DNA of 64,000 nt from Hymenobacter jejuensis (GTDB lineage: Bacteria; Bacteroidota; Bacteroidia; Cytophagales; Hymenobacteraceae): positions 558,001 to 622,000 of the forward strand of contig NZ_CP040896.1 of assembly GCF_006337165.1 (NCBI RefSeq), written 5' to 3'. Below the pieces are notes generated by a model, which worked only from the letters and a program-made list of their open reading frames with translations, had not been told where the DNA came from and made no database searches. The position numbers and the translations under genes are program-made. Below, piece after piece: positions 32,628-41,285 of the stretch. Each line of letters starts with the position of its first letter. The stretch's first letter is position 1.

Positions 32628-33611
32628 TTAAGCCGCAGCGGCAGTTTTGAGGGCCTGCACAATGGCGTTGGGACCCAGCTTCAGCTTGTATGCGTTGTAC
32701 TTAAAGGCTTTGGCGCCCTGCATGGCAACGGCCGCGGCCTGCCGGAACGTTTCTTCGGTGGCCGGCTTGCCGACCAACGCCTGCTCGGCCGCCGTGAGGC
32801 GCCAGGGCTTGTGGGCCACGCCGCCCATCGCCAGGCGCGCCGCTTTGATGTTGTTGCTGCCGTCGATATCGAGCGCCGCGGCTACGGAGAGTAACGCGAA
32901 GGCATAGCTGGCCCGCTCGCGCACTTTCTGGTAGTGCACGTGCTTGGTGAAGGGTCCGTCGGGCACGTCCACGGCCGTTATCAGCTCGCCGGGCTCTAGG
33001 TTGGTGTCCTTTTCGGGCGTGTTGCCGGGCAAGCGGTGGAAGTCCGCGAACGGAATGCTGCGGTTGCCCTTGGGGCCGCTTACTTGCACCACGGCATCCA
33101 GCGCCACCAGGGCCACGCTCATGTCGGACGGGTGCACGGCAATGCACTTGTCCGAAAAGCCGAAGATGGCGTGCATGCGGTTTACGCCTTCCAATGCGCC
33201 ACAGCCGGTGCCGGGCTGGCGCTTGTTGCAAGGCATGGTGGTGTCGTAGAAATAAGCGCAGCGGGTGCGCTGGAGCATGTTGCCGCCCACCGTGGCCATG
33301 TTGCGCAGTTGGGGCGAGGCGCCGGCGTTCAGGGCCAGGGCCAGCAGGGGCTGCTTCTCACGCACTTGCCGGTCCTCGGCCACGGCCGAGTTCAGGGCCA
33401 GCGCGCCGATACGCAAGCTGTTATTCTGCTGCTCTATCTTGTTCAGGGGCAGGCGGTTGATGTCGACCAGCTTGTGGGGCGTCATCACGCCGCGCTTCAT
33501 CAAATCGACCAAGTTGGTGCCGCCGGCGATGAATTTGGCAGTTGGGTCCTTGGCTACCGCGTCAATGGCAGCTTGCTGCTTGCTAGGGCGGACGTATTGG
33601 AACGGGTTCAT
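32628..33611 (-). CDS. FAD-binding subunit of aldehyde oxidoreductase (PaoB-like)
   Basis: A 327-residue FAD-binding molybdopterin dehydrogenase subunit. It begins MNPFQYVRPSKQQAAIDAV, followed by AKFIAGGTNLVDLMKRGV (FAD pyrophosphate site), MATVGGNMLQRTRC and the cysteine-bearing segment CNKRQPGTGC, which in PaoB-type subunits binds an additional 4Fe-4S cluster. It passes electrons between the Fe-S subunit and the acceptor. Its ATG overlaps the stop of the 2Fe-2S gene by four bases (33608-33611), a classic coupling overlap. Confidence 0.9.
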   Translation of the reverse strand: MNPFQYVRPSKQQAAIDAVAKDPTAKFIAGGTNLVDLMKRGVMTPHKLVDINRLPLNKIEQQNNSLRIGALALNSAVAEDRQVREKQPLLALALNAGASPQLRNMATVGGNMLQRTRCAYFYDTTMPCNKRQPGTGCGALEGVNRMHAIFGFSDKCIAVHPSDMSVALVALDAVVQVSGPKGNRSIPFADFHRLPGNTPEKDTNLEPGELITAVDVPDGPFTKHVHYQKVRERASYAFALLSVAAALDIDGSNNIKAARLAMGGVAHKPWRLTAAEQALVGKPATEETFRQAAAVAMQGAKAFKYNAYKLKLGPNAIVQALKTAAAA

Positions 33612-34240
33612 ACCTTTTGGCCTCCTTTTTTCACGTCCTGAATGGCCGCCACAATGTTTGAGTAAGCCCCGCAGCGGCAGATGTTGCCGCTCATAAACTC
33701 CCGGATTTCGCTTTCCGAGCCGGCGTGGCCTTCGCGCACGCACGCCACGGCCGACATAATCTGGCCCGGGGTGCAGTAGCCGCACTGAAAGCCGTCGTGC
33801 TTCACAAAGGCTTCCTGCATGGGGTGTAGCTTGTCACCCTCGGCTAGGCCCTCAATGGTGGTAATTTCCTTGCCTTCGTGCATCACGGCGAAGCTCAGGC
33901 AGCTGTTCACGCGCTGGCCATCGACGTGCACGGTGCAGGCGCCGCACTGGCCGTAGTCGCAGCCCTTTTTGGTACCGGTGAGGTGGAGGTTTTCGCGCAG
34001 CAGGTCGAGCAGCGTGGTGCGCGGCTCGACGGAGAGCTTGACCTTTTGGCCGTTGACTTTCAGATTCAACGGGACTTTCTCGAAGGCGTCGGCGACGCGC
34101 TCGTCGAGCTGGGCCGCGGCAGCCGACACCACCGGGCCGGGCACCAAGGCAAAGGCGGTGAGCAGAGACGATTGTTTGAGAAACGTGCGCCGGTTTTCGT
34201 CGTGGTTCGCCGGCACGTCCGGTTCAGGATTCATAGCCAT
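33608..34240 (-). CDS. 2Fe-2S subunit of aldehyde oxidoreductase with Tat signal (PaoA-like)
   Basis: A 210-residue subunit. The N-terminus carries a twin-arginine signal (ENRRTFLKQSSLLTAFAL, R17-R18), so the folded complex is exported to the periplasm. The plant-type ferredoxin domain has CDYGQCGACTVHV, and the second cluster domain has CGYCTPGQ and GNICRCGAY. The order Fe-S, FAD, Mo subunit with a Tat signal on the Fe-S subunit is that of PaoABC, which detoxifies aromatic aldehydes. No XdhC/PaoD cofactor-insertion chaperone gene is seen nearby. Confidence 0.9.
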   Translation of the reverse strand: MAMNPEPDVPANHDENRRTFLKQSSLLTAFALVPGPVVSAAAAQLDERVADAFEKVPLNLKVNGQKVKLSVEPRTTLLDLLRENLHLTGTKKGCDYGQCGACTVHVDGQRVNSCLSFAVMHEGKEITTIEGLAEGDKLHPMQEAFVKHDGFQCGYCTPGQIMSAVACVREGHAGSESEIREFMSGNICRCGAYSNIVAAIQDVKKGGQKV

Positions 34241-34593
34241 AGGAAAAAAGTATAAAGTGGGCGAGCAACCCGAGCATCAACTACTTACAAGCGCCAGCAG
34301 AAGGGCCTCACAGGGCTATTGCAGTAGCGTTCGCAATGCCGGAGGCCAACCAACGGTCGGGTATACGGTAAAAATAACACCTTCCGGCTTTACGGCGCTC
34401 GTTGCTTATCAAAAGCCCGGAAGTAAGGTGTTTGTTGGGCGATGTAAATGGCATTCCAAATGAATTCTACATAACGCCCTCATAATCAATGCATTATGTT
34501 TCACGGCTTTTTATGATCGAAAGGCACCATTGCCCGAAGTCCGCCGCAGACTACGCTGCCGCGCCCTTTCGGAGTATATGAGTGATGTGGAGG
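34241..34593. other. Intergenic region upstream of the aldehyde oxidoreductase operon
   Basis: This 353-base gap lies between the leftward paoABC-like operon start and the stop of the next leftward gene. It holds the operon promoter and a small AT palindrome (CATAAT at 34481-34486 with ATTATG at 34493-34498). No open frame here looks coding. Confidence 0.45.
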
Positions 34594-35661
34594 TTACGGA
34601 ATAAGTCGGTCGGAGCGCAGCTGGGCAAACAGGTCAAAAAACGAGTCTTCGGTGCGCTGGTAAACCGTAAAGCCGCGCTGGCGGCTGTTGGCCATGTCGG
34701 TCATTACCTCAATGGGCCGGCCCAGATCCAGGTCGGTATGCCACGGCGAGGCCAGGCGGCTTAGCTCAGGCTCGACGAGGCCGTGCTGGGCGGCGATGCT
34801 ACGCCACAGATCGGCATCCTGCGCCATTTCGGCTTCCAATGGGTGAATGGTGCCATCGAAGCCCACGGGCTCGACGCCAAACCAATCGGCCAGCCGGCCC
34901 CACAACCAGCTCCACCGGAAAATATCGCCGTTGACGACGTTGTAGGCTTCGTTGCGGGCAGCTTCGGTGGTAGCGGCCCATACCAACTGCTTGGCAATCA
35001 CGCGGGCGTCGGTCACGTCGGAAAGGCCTTCCCACTGCGCCTGCGAGCCGGGCCAGCGAAACGGCCGGCCGGTTTCCTTGCAGATGCTAGCGTACACGGC
35101 CAGCGTGGTGCCCAGGTTCATGAGGTTGCCCACGGCCTTCCCGATGATGGTGTGCGGGCGGTGAATGCTCCAGGTAAAGCCGTCGCGGGCCGCCGCGGCG
35201 TACACTTCGTCTTCCTGCGCGTAGTAAAAGTTGTCGAGCGCCAGCCGCGGCTGCGATTCGCGCAGGGGCGTGGGCGGCGCAACACCTCCGCTCACGTAGG
35301 CCTCAAACGGCCCGAGATAGTGCTTAAGCCCAGTGACCAAAGCCACATGTTGCACCGAGCCTTTGGGCGAAAGCACCGTCAGCAGATTGCGCACCATGGC
35401 GCTGTTCACCCGGATGTTTTCCACCTCCGTGTCGTTGCGCATCCAGCTCGTGATGAATACGTGCGTGGGTTTTAGATCGGCTAGCGCCGTTTCGAGGCTA
35501 GTTACGTCGAGCAAATCGGCGGCTATTGGTTGCAGGCCGGCCAGCTCGGTGCGCGGGTTTCGGGCCAACCCGAAGGTCGCCCAGCCGTTGGCCAAGAGCT
35601 CTTGGGCTAGGTTGCTGCCAATGATGCCGCTGGCGCCGACTACTAGAGCTATGTTATTCAT
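34594..35661 (-). CDS. PRISE-type SDR reductase (progesterone 5-beta-reductase/iridoid synthase-like)
   Basis: A 355-residue extended SDR. The NADPH motif is ALVVGASGIIGSNLAQEL (about residues 5-22). Downstream the family landmarks HVALVTGLKHYLGPFE, DNFYYAQEDEVY and FTWSIHRPHTIIG are clear. PRISE enzymes reduce the C=C bond of activated enones. The context next to an aldehyde oxidoreductase operon suggests handling of reactive carbonyl compounds, but the true substrate is unknown. It is transcribed alone, leftward. Confidence 0.85.
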   Translation of the reverse strand: MNNIALVVGASGIIGSNLAQELLANGWATFGLARNPRTELAGLQPIAADLLDVTSLETALADLKPTHVFITSWMRNDTEVENIRVNSAMVRNLLTVLSPKGSVQHVALVTGLKHYLGPFEAYVSGGVAPPTPLRESQPRLALDNFYYAQEDEVYAAAARDGFTWSIHRPHTIIGKAVGNLMNLGTTLAVYASICKETGRPFRWPGSQAQWEGLSDVTDARVIAKQLVWAATTEAARNEAYNVVNGDIFRWSWLWGRLADWFGVEPVGFDGTIHPLEAEMAQDADLWRSIAAQHGLVEPELSRLASPWHTDLDLGRPIEVMTDMANSRQRGFTVYQRTEDSFFDLFAQLRSDRLIP

Positions 35662-35979
35662 AATGAAATGATTGCGTTTTGATAAAAATTGGGCTGCGCT
35701 ACCTGCATCTGCAAGGTCACCGGCCCCCGCGAAGTGCAGAGTGCCTCCGGACAGCGACCGTTGGGAAAAGGGCTATACGCTAGATCAGCACCTACAGTCA
35801 GGTAAAACAGTGTATTGGCAATCCTTAGCCGGCGGGCATAGGCATTTGGGAGCGTAAAAACCACCTACCGGAAGGTAACCCCAAGCGCTTGCGCTGCGTT
35901 GCCAAGGCCATATCTGCCGCAACAGCCACCTGCCCCTGCCCTTGTTGCAACGTGCAGCTTCTTCTTGCTTTTATGTCTT
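35662..35979. other. Intergenic region between reductase and a tiny gene
   Basis: This 318-base divergent gap holds the promoter region of the leftward reductase and the upstream region of the 70-residue rightward gene. I see no clear hairpin, repeat or convincing open frame. Confidence 0.4.
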
Positions 35980-36192
35980 ATGAATCCTTTCATCGAAGTC
36001 ATCACCCTTGCGGGCTACCAAGTGTTGGTCAACTCGCACAGCATTGCCTTGATTGCGGCTACGGATGGGCATACTACACTCCGGCTCACTACGTTTGCGG
36101 GGCCCCAACAACAGGATGAAATCCATACGGCGGAGAGCGTGCAGAGCCTCAAGCACAAAATTCGCCACGCCCTGACACCGACTACAGCTTAA
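35980..36192 (+). CDS. Hypothetical small protein, 70 residues
   Basis: A short rightward frame from ATG 35980. The protein begins MNPFIEVITLAGYQVLVN and continues as an alternating hydrophobic/polar chain that could form a small beta sheet, then a helical tail (SVQSLKHKIRHAL). There is no signal peptide, membrane helix or cysteine cluster. I do not recognise it. The lack of any competing larger gene and the balanced composition favour a real gene. Confidence 0.45.
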   Translation: MNPFIEVITLAGYQVLVNSHSIALIAATDGHTTLRLTTFAGPQQQDEIHTAESVQSLKHKIRHALTPTTA

Positions 36193-36314
36193 GGAGTTGC
36201 TGCAAAGCGGGTAAGCCAGCCACGCGAGGGCATTCTCGTGCCCCCTTACGCGGGCCTTTCTGCTCGTTTCGCCGATACGCTGCTAGCAACCCTTTTGCAG
36301 GAACCAACCGCCCG

Positions 36315-36352
36315 AAAAAAAGCAAGCCCATCCGATGATCGGATGGGCTTGC
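36315..36352 (-). terminator. Rho-independent terminator of isocitrate dehydrogenase
   Basis: GCAAGCCCATCCGAT (36322-36336) pairs perfectly with ATCGGATGGGCTTGC (36338-36352). On the leftward strand a run of seven T residues follows (A-run 36315-36321). It sits 24 bases past the stop of the gene at 36376. Confidence 0.9.
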
Positions 36353-36375
36353 GGTATGCGTCGCTTCGGCGGCTT

Positions 36376-37608
36376 TTAGTTAGCCAGCTTGCGTTTCAAG
36401 GTTTCGTCGAGGGCTTCCAGAAACTCCTCGGTGTAGAGGTAGTCCCGGCCGTGCTCCACCTTGTTGCCGTGGATGCAGACGGCCAAGTCTTTGGTCATCT
36501 TGCCGCTTTCCACGGTTTCGATGCATACGGCTTCCAGGGTTTTGCAGAAGTTGATCAGCTCCTGGTTGCCATCGAGAAGCCCGCGGAATTCCAGCCCGCG
36601 CGTCCAGGCGAAGATGGATGCAATGGGGTTGGTAGAGGTTGGTTTGCCGGCCTGGTGGTCGCGGTAGTGGCGTGTTACGGTACCGTGCGCGGCTTCGGCT
36701 TCCATGGTGCCGCCGTCGGGCGTTACCAGCGTCGAAGTCATAAGTCCCAGAGAACCAAAACCTTGTGCTACCGTGTCGCTTTGCACGTCGCCGTCGTAGT
36801 TTTTGCAGGCCCACACAAAATTGCCGTTCCACTTTAGGGCCGAGGCCACCATGTCGTCGATCAGGCGATGTTCGTAGGTAATGCCGGCTTCCTTGAACTT
36901 GGCTTGGTATTCCTGCTCGTAGATTTCCTGAAAGAGGTCTTTGAACCGGCCGTCGTACTTTTTGAGGATGGTGTTTTTCGTCGACAGGTACAAGGGCCAG
37001 CCTTTCATCAGAGCCTGATTGAAGCAGGCGTGGGCAAAGCCACGGATCGACTCGTCGGTGTTGTACATGGCCAGCGCCACGCCGTCGCCCTTGAAGTTGA
37101 ACACCTCGAAGGACTGGGTTTCGCCGCCGTCTTCGGGGGTAAACGTGATGGTGAGCTTGCCTTTGCCTTTGGTTACGAAATCCGTAGCGCGGTATTGGTC
37201 ACCGAAAGCGTGGCGGCCGATGCAGATGGGGGCCGTCCAGTTGGGCACGAGACGGGGCACGTTGCTCATCACGATAGGCTCCCGGAATACGGTCCCGTCC
37301 AGGATGTTGCGGATGGTGCCGTTGGGCGACTTCCACATCTGCTTGAGGTTGAACTCCTTAACGCGCTCCTCATCCGGCGTGATGGTGGCGCACTTGATGC
37401 CCACCCCATACTGCCGAATGGCGTTGGCCGCATCGACGGTCACTTGGTCGTTGGTTTCATCGCGGTACTCGATGCCCAGATCGTAGTACTTAATATCCAG
37501 GTCCAGATACGGCAGGATCAGCTTGTCCTTGATGAATTTCCAGATGATGCGGGTCATTTCGTCGCCATCCAGCTCCACGACGGGGTTCGTTACCTTGATT
37601 TTGTTCAT
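36376..37608 (-). CDS. icd: NADP-dependent isocitrate dehydrogenase (eukaryotic-type homodimer)
   Basis: A 410-residue enzyme of the subfamily that also includes the mammalian NADP enzymes. It starts [20 protein letters not shown] (ATG 37608; an in-frame upstream start at 37659 lacks support). It continues with [13 protein letters not shown], the substrate motif [34 protein letters not shown], metal ligands in [12 protein letters not shown] and the NADP-binding [12 protein letters not shown]. It converts isocitrate to 2-oxoglutarate and CO2 in the citric acid cycle, making NADPH. It is transcribed alone and ends at a strong terminator. Confidence 0.95.
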   Translation of the reverse strand: MNKIKVTNPVVELDGDEMTRIIWKFIKDKLILPYLDLDIKYYDLGIEYRDETNDQVTVDAANAIRQYGVGIKCATITPDEERVKEFNLKQMWKSPNGTIRNILDGTVFREPIVMSNVPRLVPNWTAPICIGRHAFGDQYRATDFVTKGKGKLTITFTPEDGGETQSFEVFNFKGDGVALAMYNTDESIRGFAHACFNQALMKGWPLYLSTKNTILKKYDGRFKDLFQEIYEQEYQAKFKEAGITYEHRLIDDMVASALKWNGNFVWACKNYDGDVQSDTVAQGFGSLGLMTSTLVTPDGGTMEAEAAHGTVTRHYRDHQAGKPTSTNPIASIFAWTRGLEFRGLLDGNQELINFCKTLEAVCIETVESGKMTKDLAVCIHGNKVEHGRDYLYTEEFLEALDETLKRKLAN

Positions 37609-38070
37609 GTTTTCGAAAGGGTTATAGAGGAATGCAAGTTTACCATCTGCGTAGCACAATGATACGGTCTCCGACTTTTCTAGGCTGAAATCAATCTTTC
37701 ATCGCTAGTTAGCCACCACCTGCCACGAAAAGCATGAGCCATCTTTGCGATCGGGGCGAGTGCCCGGCGCATCAACCGCGTACAAGCCCCCGCTTCGGGG
37801 CAGGGCCAGCAGGTAGCGGTGAGCAGCAGTTCTGAGCCCGGCTTAGTTGGGAAGCGCAAGCAGCAAAAACCGTGACCCGGTGAGCAAGGCAGTAGGCAGA
37901 ACGATGTGCGGGGGATATCGGCATGAAATCGGGAAAGGGAATGCGGGCAAGGGAAGCGTATCTGGCTCTGAACCACATTTCTACCGCCGGAATGTAGTAG
38001 CTTTCGGGATTGTAAAGTAGTTTTTGGTGCCGGGTACTCCTACCCACTTTTCTTTGTAGCCTTCGTTTCC
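37609..38070. other. Divergent intergenic region, icd to formylglycine-generating enzyme
   Basis: This 462-base gap should hold the icd promoter on the left and the rightward promoter at 38023-38056 on the right. Short open frames run through its GC-rich middle (for example around 37680-37976 leftward), but their composition looks like translated noise and I call no gene. Confidence 0.4.
38023..38056 (+). promoter_or_regulatory. Promoter candidate upstream of the formylglycine-generating enzyme
   Basis: TTTG at 38023-38026, 22 bases, then TTTCTTTG at 38049-38056, one mismatch from TAnnTTTG. It ends 14 bases before the ATG at 38071. Confidence 0.4.
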
Positions 38071-39207
38071 ATGCCTTGGCCGTGCTTTTTTCGCGGTGCC
38101 CCCGCGGTGCTCCTTCTCCTGAGCGGCTGCCACTTTTCGGAGCAGCAACCTTTGGCCGCTGACTCGCCCACCAGCCAGCAAGTGGCCTGCTGTGCGCCCG
38201 CGCAGGCAGGACGACCGGGTGGTGCCGCACCAAGCGCAACCGTGGATAAGGATATTCGGCCCGACTCGGCCCAGCCGGCGCACATGGTTCGGATACCCGC
38301 TGGCGAGTTCCTGATGGGAACCGATGCCGAAAACAGCTTTGCCAACGAGCGGCCAGCTCACCTGGTGCGGGTGGCAGCTTTCTGGATGGACGAACACGAA
38401 GTCACCAACGCCGAGTTTGCCCGTTTTGTAGCCGCCACCGGCTACGTCACCGCCGCCGAACAGCCCGTGGATTGGGAGCAACTGCGGGCACAGCTGCCTC
38501 CGGGTACTCCGCGCCCCGGGCCTGAGGCGCTGGCGCCCGGCGCCTTGGTGTTTACGCCCCCGGCGCAGGCCGTGTCGCTCGACGACGTGGCGGCGTGGTG
38601 GCGCTGGGTGCCCGGGGCCTCGTGGCGTCACCCCGAAGGGCCTGCTTCTACGTTGCGCGGCCGTGAGCAACACCCGGTAGTGCAGGTTTCGTGGACTGAT
38701 GCGGCGGCGTATGCGCGCTGGGCCGGCAAACGCCTGCCGACCGAAGCCGAATGGGAGTACGCTGCCCGCGGCGGTTTGGCAGGCAAGCGCTTTGCGTGGG
38801 GCAACACGCCGCCCGACGACCGGCACCCGCAAGCCAACATCTGGCAGGGCGATTTTCCGTACCGCAACACCCGCACCGACGGCTTCACGGGCACGGCCCC
38901 GGTAAAATCGTTCGCGCCGAACGGGTATGGGCTTTACGACATGGCCGGCAACGTGTGGGAATGGTGCGCCGACTGGTACCGCGCCGATACGCACGTCACG
39001 CTCGCCCGCCTCGGCAGTTGCGAAAATCCGCACGGCCCCCAGGCTAGCCTCGATCCCGACGAGCCCGCCACTCCCAAGCGCGTCACCAAAGGAGGCTCGT
39101 TTCTCTGCCACGTAAGCTACTGCGAAAGCTACCGCCCCAGTGCCCGCCGCGGCAGCGACCCCGCTGCCGGCCTTAGCCACGTAGGGTTTCGTTGCGTGCG
39201 GCCATAG
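38071..39207 (+). CDS. Formylglycine-generating enzyme (SUMF1/FGE family), lipoprotein
   Basis: A 378-residue protein with a lipoprotein-type signal (VLLLLSGC). The FGE-sulfatase domain begins near residue 72 (MVRIPAGEFLMGTD) and has DEHEVTNAEFARFV, PVVQVSWTDAAAYARWAGKR, LPTEAEWEYAARGG and NVWEWCADWY. The C-terminal GGSFLCHVSYCESYR carries both redox cysteines (C346 and C351), as in active human FGE, so this is a genuine sulfatase activator rather than a mere homologue. It oxidises the Cys of CxPSR to formylglycine with O2. The convergent neighbour, 12 bases away, is a sulfatase with that motif. Confidence 0.92.
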   Translation: MPWPCFFRGAPAVLLLLSGCHFSEQQPLAADSPTSQQVACCAPAQAGRPGGAAPSATVDKDIRPDSAQPAHMVRIPAGEFLMGTDAENSFANERPAHLVRVAAFWMDEHEVTNAEFARFVAATGYVTAAEQPVDWEQLRAQLPPGTPRPGPEALAPGALVFTPPAQAVSLDDVAAWWRWVPGASWRHPEGPASTLRGREQHPVVQVSWTDAAAYARWAGKRLPTEAEWEYAARGGLAGKRFAWGNTPPDDRHPQANIWQGDFPYRNTRTDGFTGTAPVKSFAPNGYGLYDMAGNVWEWCADWYRADTHVTLARLGSCENPHGPQASLDPDEPATPKRVTKGGSFLCHVSYCESYRPSARRGSDPAAGLSHVGFRCVRP

Positions 39208-39219
39208 TCTTCGCGGGCA

Positions 39220-40833
39220 TTACTCGCCTCCTTTTTCCTTGGCTATCTGCGCAAACGGGATGACGCCTACGCGGGCAGCCCATTTATCGTAGAGGGCGGA
39301 CAACTCCTGTACTTTCCGCGGATTGCTGGCACTCAGATCGTTGAGCTCCGAGCGGTCGGCCTGGATGTCGTACAGCTGCCAGGTGTTGGCGGGGTATTCA
39401 GAGACCAGCTTCCACTTGCCCTGACGCACGGCGCGGTTGCCTTCGTGCTCGAAAAACAGCGCCTGATGCCCCTGCCAAGATTGGCCCTTCAGCACCGGCA
39501 CCAAGCTAATGCCTTCGGTGGGAGTAATGGGAGTGTTTTTATATGACTTAGGATACGCCACGCCGGCCAGATCCAAGCAGGTGGCCATCAGGTCGATGAG
39601 GTGACCGGGCTGGGCGACGGTGCGCCCCGGCTGCACAATGCCGGGGCCGTAGGCGATGAAGGGCGTGGCTGTGCCGCCTTCGTATTCCCAGTGCTTGAAC
39701 AGGCGGAAAGGAGCATTACTGACGTTGGCACCAGCAAATTCGTACGAAGTAAACGAAGTCGGGTCACTAGACGGCTTGCGGCTGGCTTCCAAAATTTCGG
39801 GCCGAAAACCGGGCCCTTTGATGCTCTCGTTGCTGCCTCCGTTATCCGACAAAAACAGGATGACGGTATTCTGATCTTGGCCCAGCTCGCGCAGCGTCTG
39901 GCGCAATCGCCCGATGTTTTGGTCCATGCGGTCAATCATGGCCGCATAAACGGCCATTTTATCGTCCCAGCGTTCTTTTTCTTCCTGGCTCAGCGTTTCC
40001 CACGCCGGCACGTGCGCATCACGAGGCGAGAGACGCGTGGTGGCACTGATGATGCCCAGCTGCTGCAAGCGCCGGAAGCGTTCTTCGCGCAGCTTGTCCC
40101 AGCCCATCATAAAACGGCCTTTGTACTTGGCGATGTCGGCGGGCAGTGCTTGCAACGGCCAATGCGGGGCTTGGTAAGCTAAGTACAGGAAAAATGGCTT
40201 ACCGGATAACTTACTGTCTTTCAGAAACTTAATGGAGTAGTCCGTATAGGCATCCGTGGAGTAATAGCCGGGCCCAGGCGTGTAGGGCTGGTTGTCAAGG
40301 GCCAGGGTCAGCTGCTGATTTGGCCGGTACGGATAGGTGGCAAAATAGCTGCTGGCCCCATCAATCAGCCCAAAATAATGGTCGAAGCCGCGCTGGGTGG
40401 GCCAGTGCTCGGGGGCCTGCCCTACGTGCCATTTGCCTCCCATAAACGTGTTGTAGCCCCCGCTTTTCAGGGCTTCGGCGATGGTCACACAGCGGTTGTT
40501 CAGGTAGCCCTGGTAGGCGGGCTGCGACCGCGTGTTCACCATGTCTCCTACTCCGGCCTGGTGCTGGTAGAGGCCCGTCAGCAGCGAGGCACGGCTTGGG
40601 CAGCAACGCGACGCATTGTAAAACTGGGTCATTTTCAGCCCTCCCTGCGCCATCGCGTCGAGGTTGGGCGTCTGCGTTGTCGAGCCAAAGCAGCCGATGT
40701 CCGAGTAGCCCATGTCATCGGCCAGAATGATGATGATGTTGGGCTGCTTCGGTTTGGGGTGCGCTGGCATCAAGCTCAAGAACAAGCCCGCCAGCGGCAA
40801 CACGATCCACAAAACACCTTTTTTACGCCGCAT
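39220..40833 (-). CDS. Exported type I arylsulfatase
   Basis: A 537-residue sulfatase with signal peptide or N-terminal anchor. Metal-binding NIIIILADDMGYSDIG (D39, D40) and the formylglycine site C77-C-P-S-R with ASLLTG are intact; Cys77 would be converted by the FGE encoded next door. Further landmarks are GKWHVGQAPEHWPTQRGFD and the late metal ligands in FLSDNGGSNE. It hydrolyses sulfate esters, probably on sulfated polysaccharides or small aryl/alkyl sulfates in the periplasm. The family is S1, but the subfamily and substrate cannot be read here. Confidence 0.93.
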   Translation of the reverse strand: MRRKKGVLWIVLPLAGLFLSLMPAHPKPKQPNIIIILADDMGYSDIGCFGSTTQTPNLDAMAQGGLKMTQFYNASRCCPSRASLLTGLYQHQAGVGDMVNTRSQPAYQGYLNNRCVTIAEALKSGGYNTFMGGKWHVGQAPEHWPTQRGFDHYFGLIDGASSYFATYPYRPNQQLTLALDNQPYTPGPGYYSTDAYTDYSIKFLKDSKLSGKPFFLYLAYQAPHWPLQALPADIAKYKGRFMMGWDKLREERFRRLQQLGIISATTRLSPRDAHVPAWETLSQEEKERWDDKMAVYAAMIDRMDQNIGRLRQTLRELGQDQNTVILFLSDNGGSNESIKGPGFRPEILEASRKPSSDPTSFTSYEFAGANVSNAPFRLFKHWEYEGGTATPFIAYGPGIVQPGRTVAQPGHLIDLMATCLDLAGVAYPKSYKNTPITPTEGISLVPVLKGQSWQGHQALFFEHEGNRAVRQGKWKLVSEYPANTWQLYDIQADRSELNDLSASNPRKVQELSALYDKWAARVGVIPFAQIAKEKGGE

Positions 40834-41285
40834 CGGTCTTACTTTTTGTACTTGAACACTGCAGTTTCCAAGCTCGGGAAAGCAATTTCCTTCCGCAACC
40901 TGTACCTACCTGTTCATCCGAAGAGCCTGCCGATTCTACTTGTGCCCGTAGTCGCGGCCCAAACTTTCGCTAGCCGGTTGCTGGTAAATACGCGGGCGTT
41001 TCCCCAGGCTGGTGCTTTTTTTCATTAACAGGGACAGTACGCCTTTATTGTTTATAAATACCTGATTCCAAGGTATTTATAAATTAATTTCTTACTAGGA
41101 CAACAGCTTTCCAATGTCTTGCTCTTACCTAGAGGAATACAAGATGCTAGCAATATTTATATAAATATTTCAACAATAACTATTATTTTTCCATCTAAGC
41201 GGTTTAGATTTAACCATACTCCCCGTATGGCGGCGGCTTGCCGGTCTGTGCCGGTTGGCCTATTGTTCACTTCACTTATGCTCCT
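40834..41285. other. Divergent intergenic region, sulfatase to malectin protein
   Basis: This 452-base gap holds a perfect palindrome at 41051-41083 and a long AT-rich stretch up to about 41215, which is likely to include the promoters of both divergent genes. No open frame looks coding. Confidence 0.45.
41051..41083. repeat. Perfect palindrome, 13-base AT-rich arms
   Basis: TTTATAAATACCT (41051-41063) and AGGTATTTATAAA (41071-41083) are perfectly complementary around a seven-base loop. It lies upstream of both divergent genes, so it is not a terminator for either; it may be an operator or a member of a dispersed AT-rich palindrome family seen in other gaps of this window. Confidence 0.55.

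Noticed and set aside
36238..36837. A 199-codon rightward open frame opposite icd
   Set aside because: It spans the icd terminator and the conserved C-terminus of icd on the other strand, so it is a shadow.
37680..38239. Leftward open frames in the gap between icd and the FGE gene
   Set aside because: Their composition is Arg, Pro, Cys and Ser-rich without any domain, and they overlap the promoter and start of the FGE gene.
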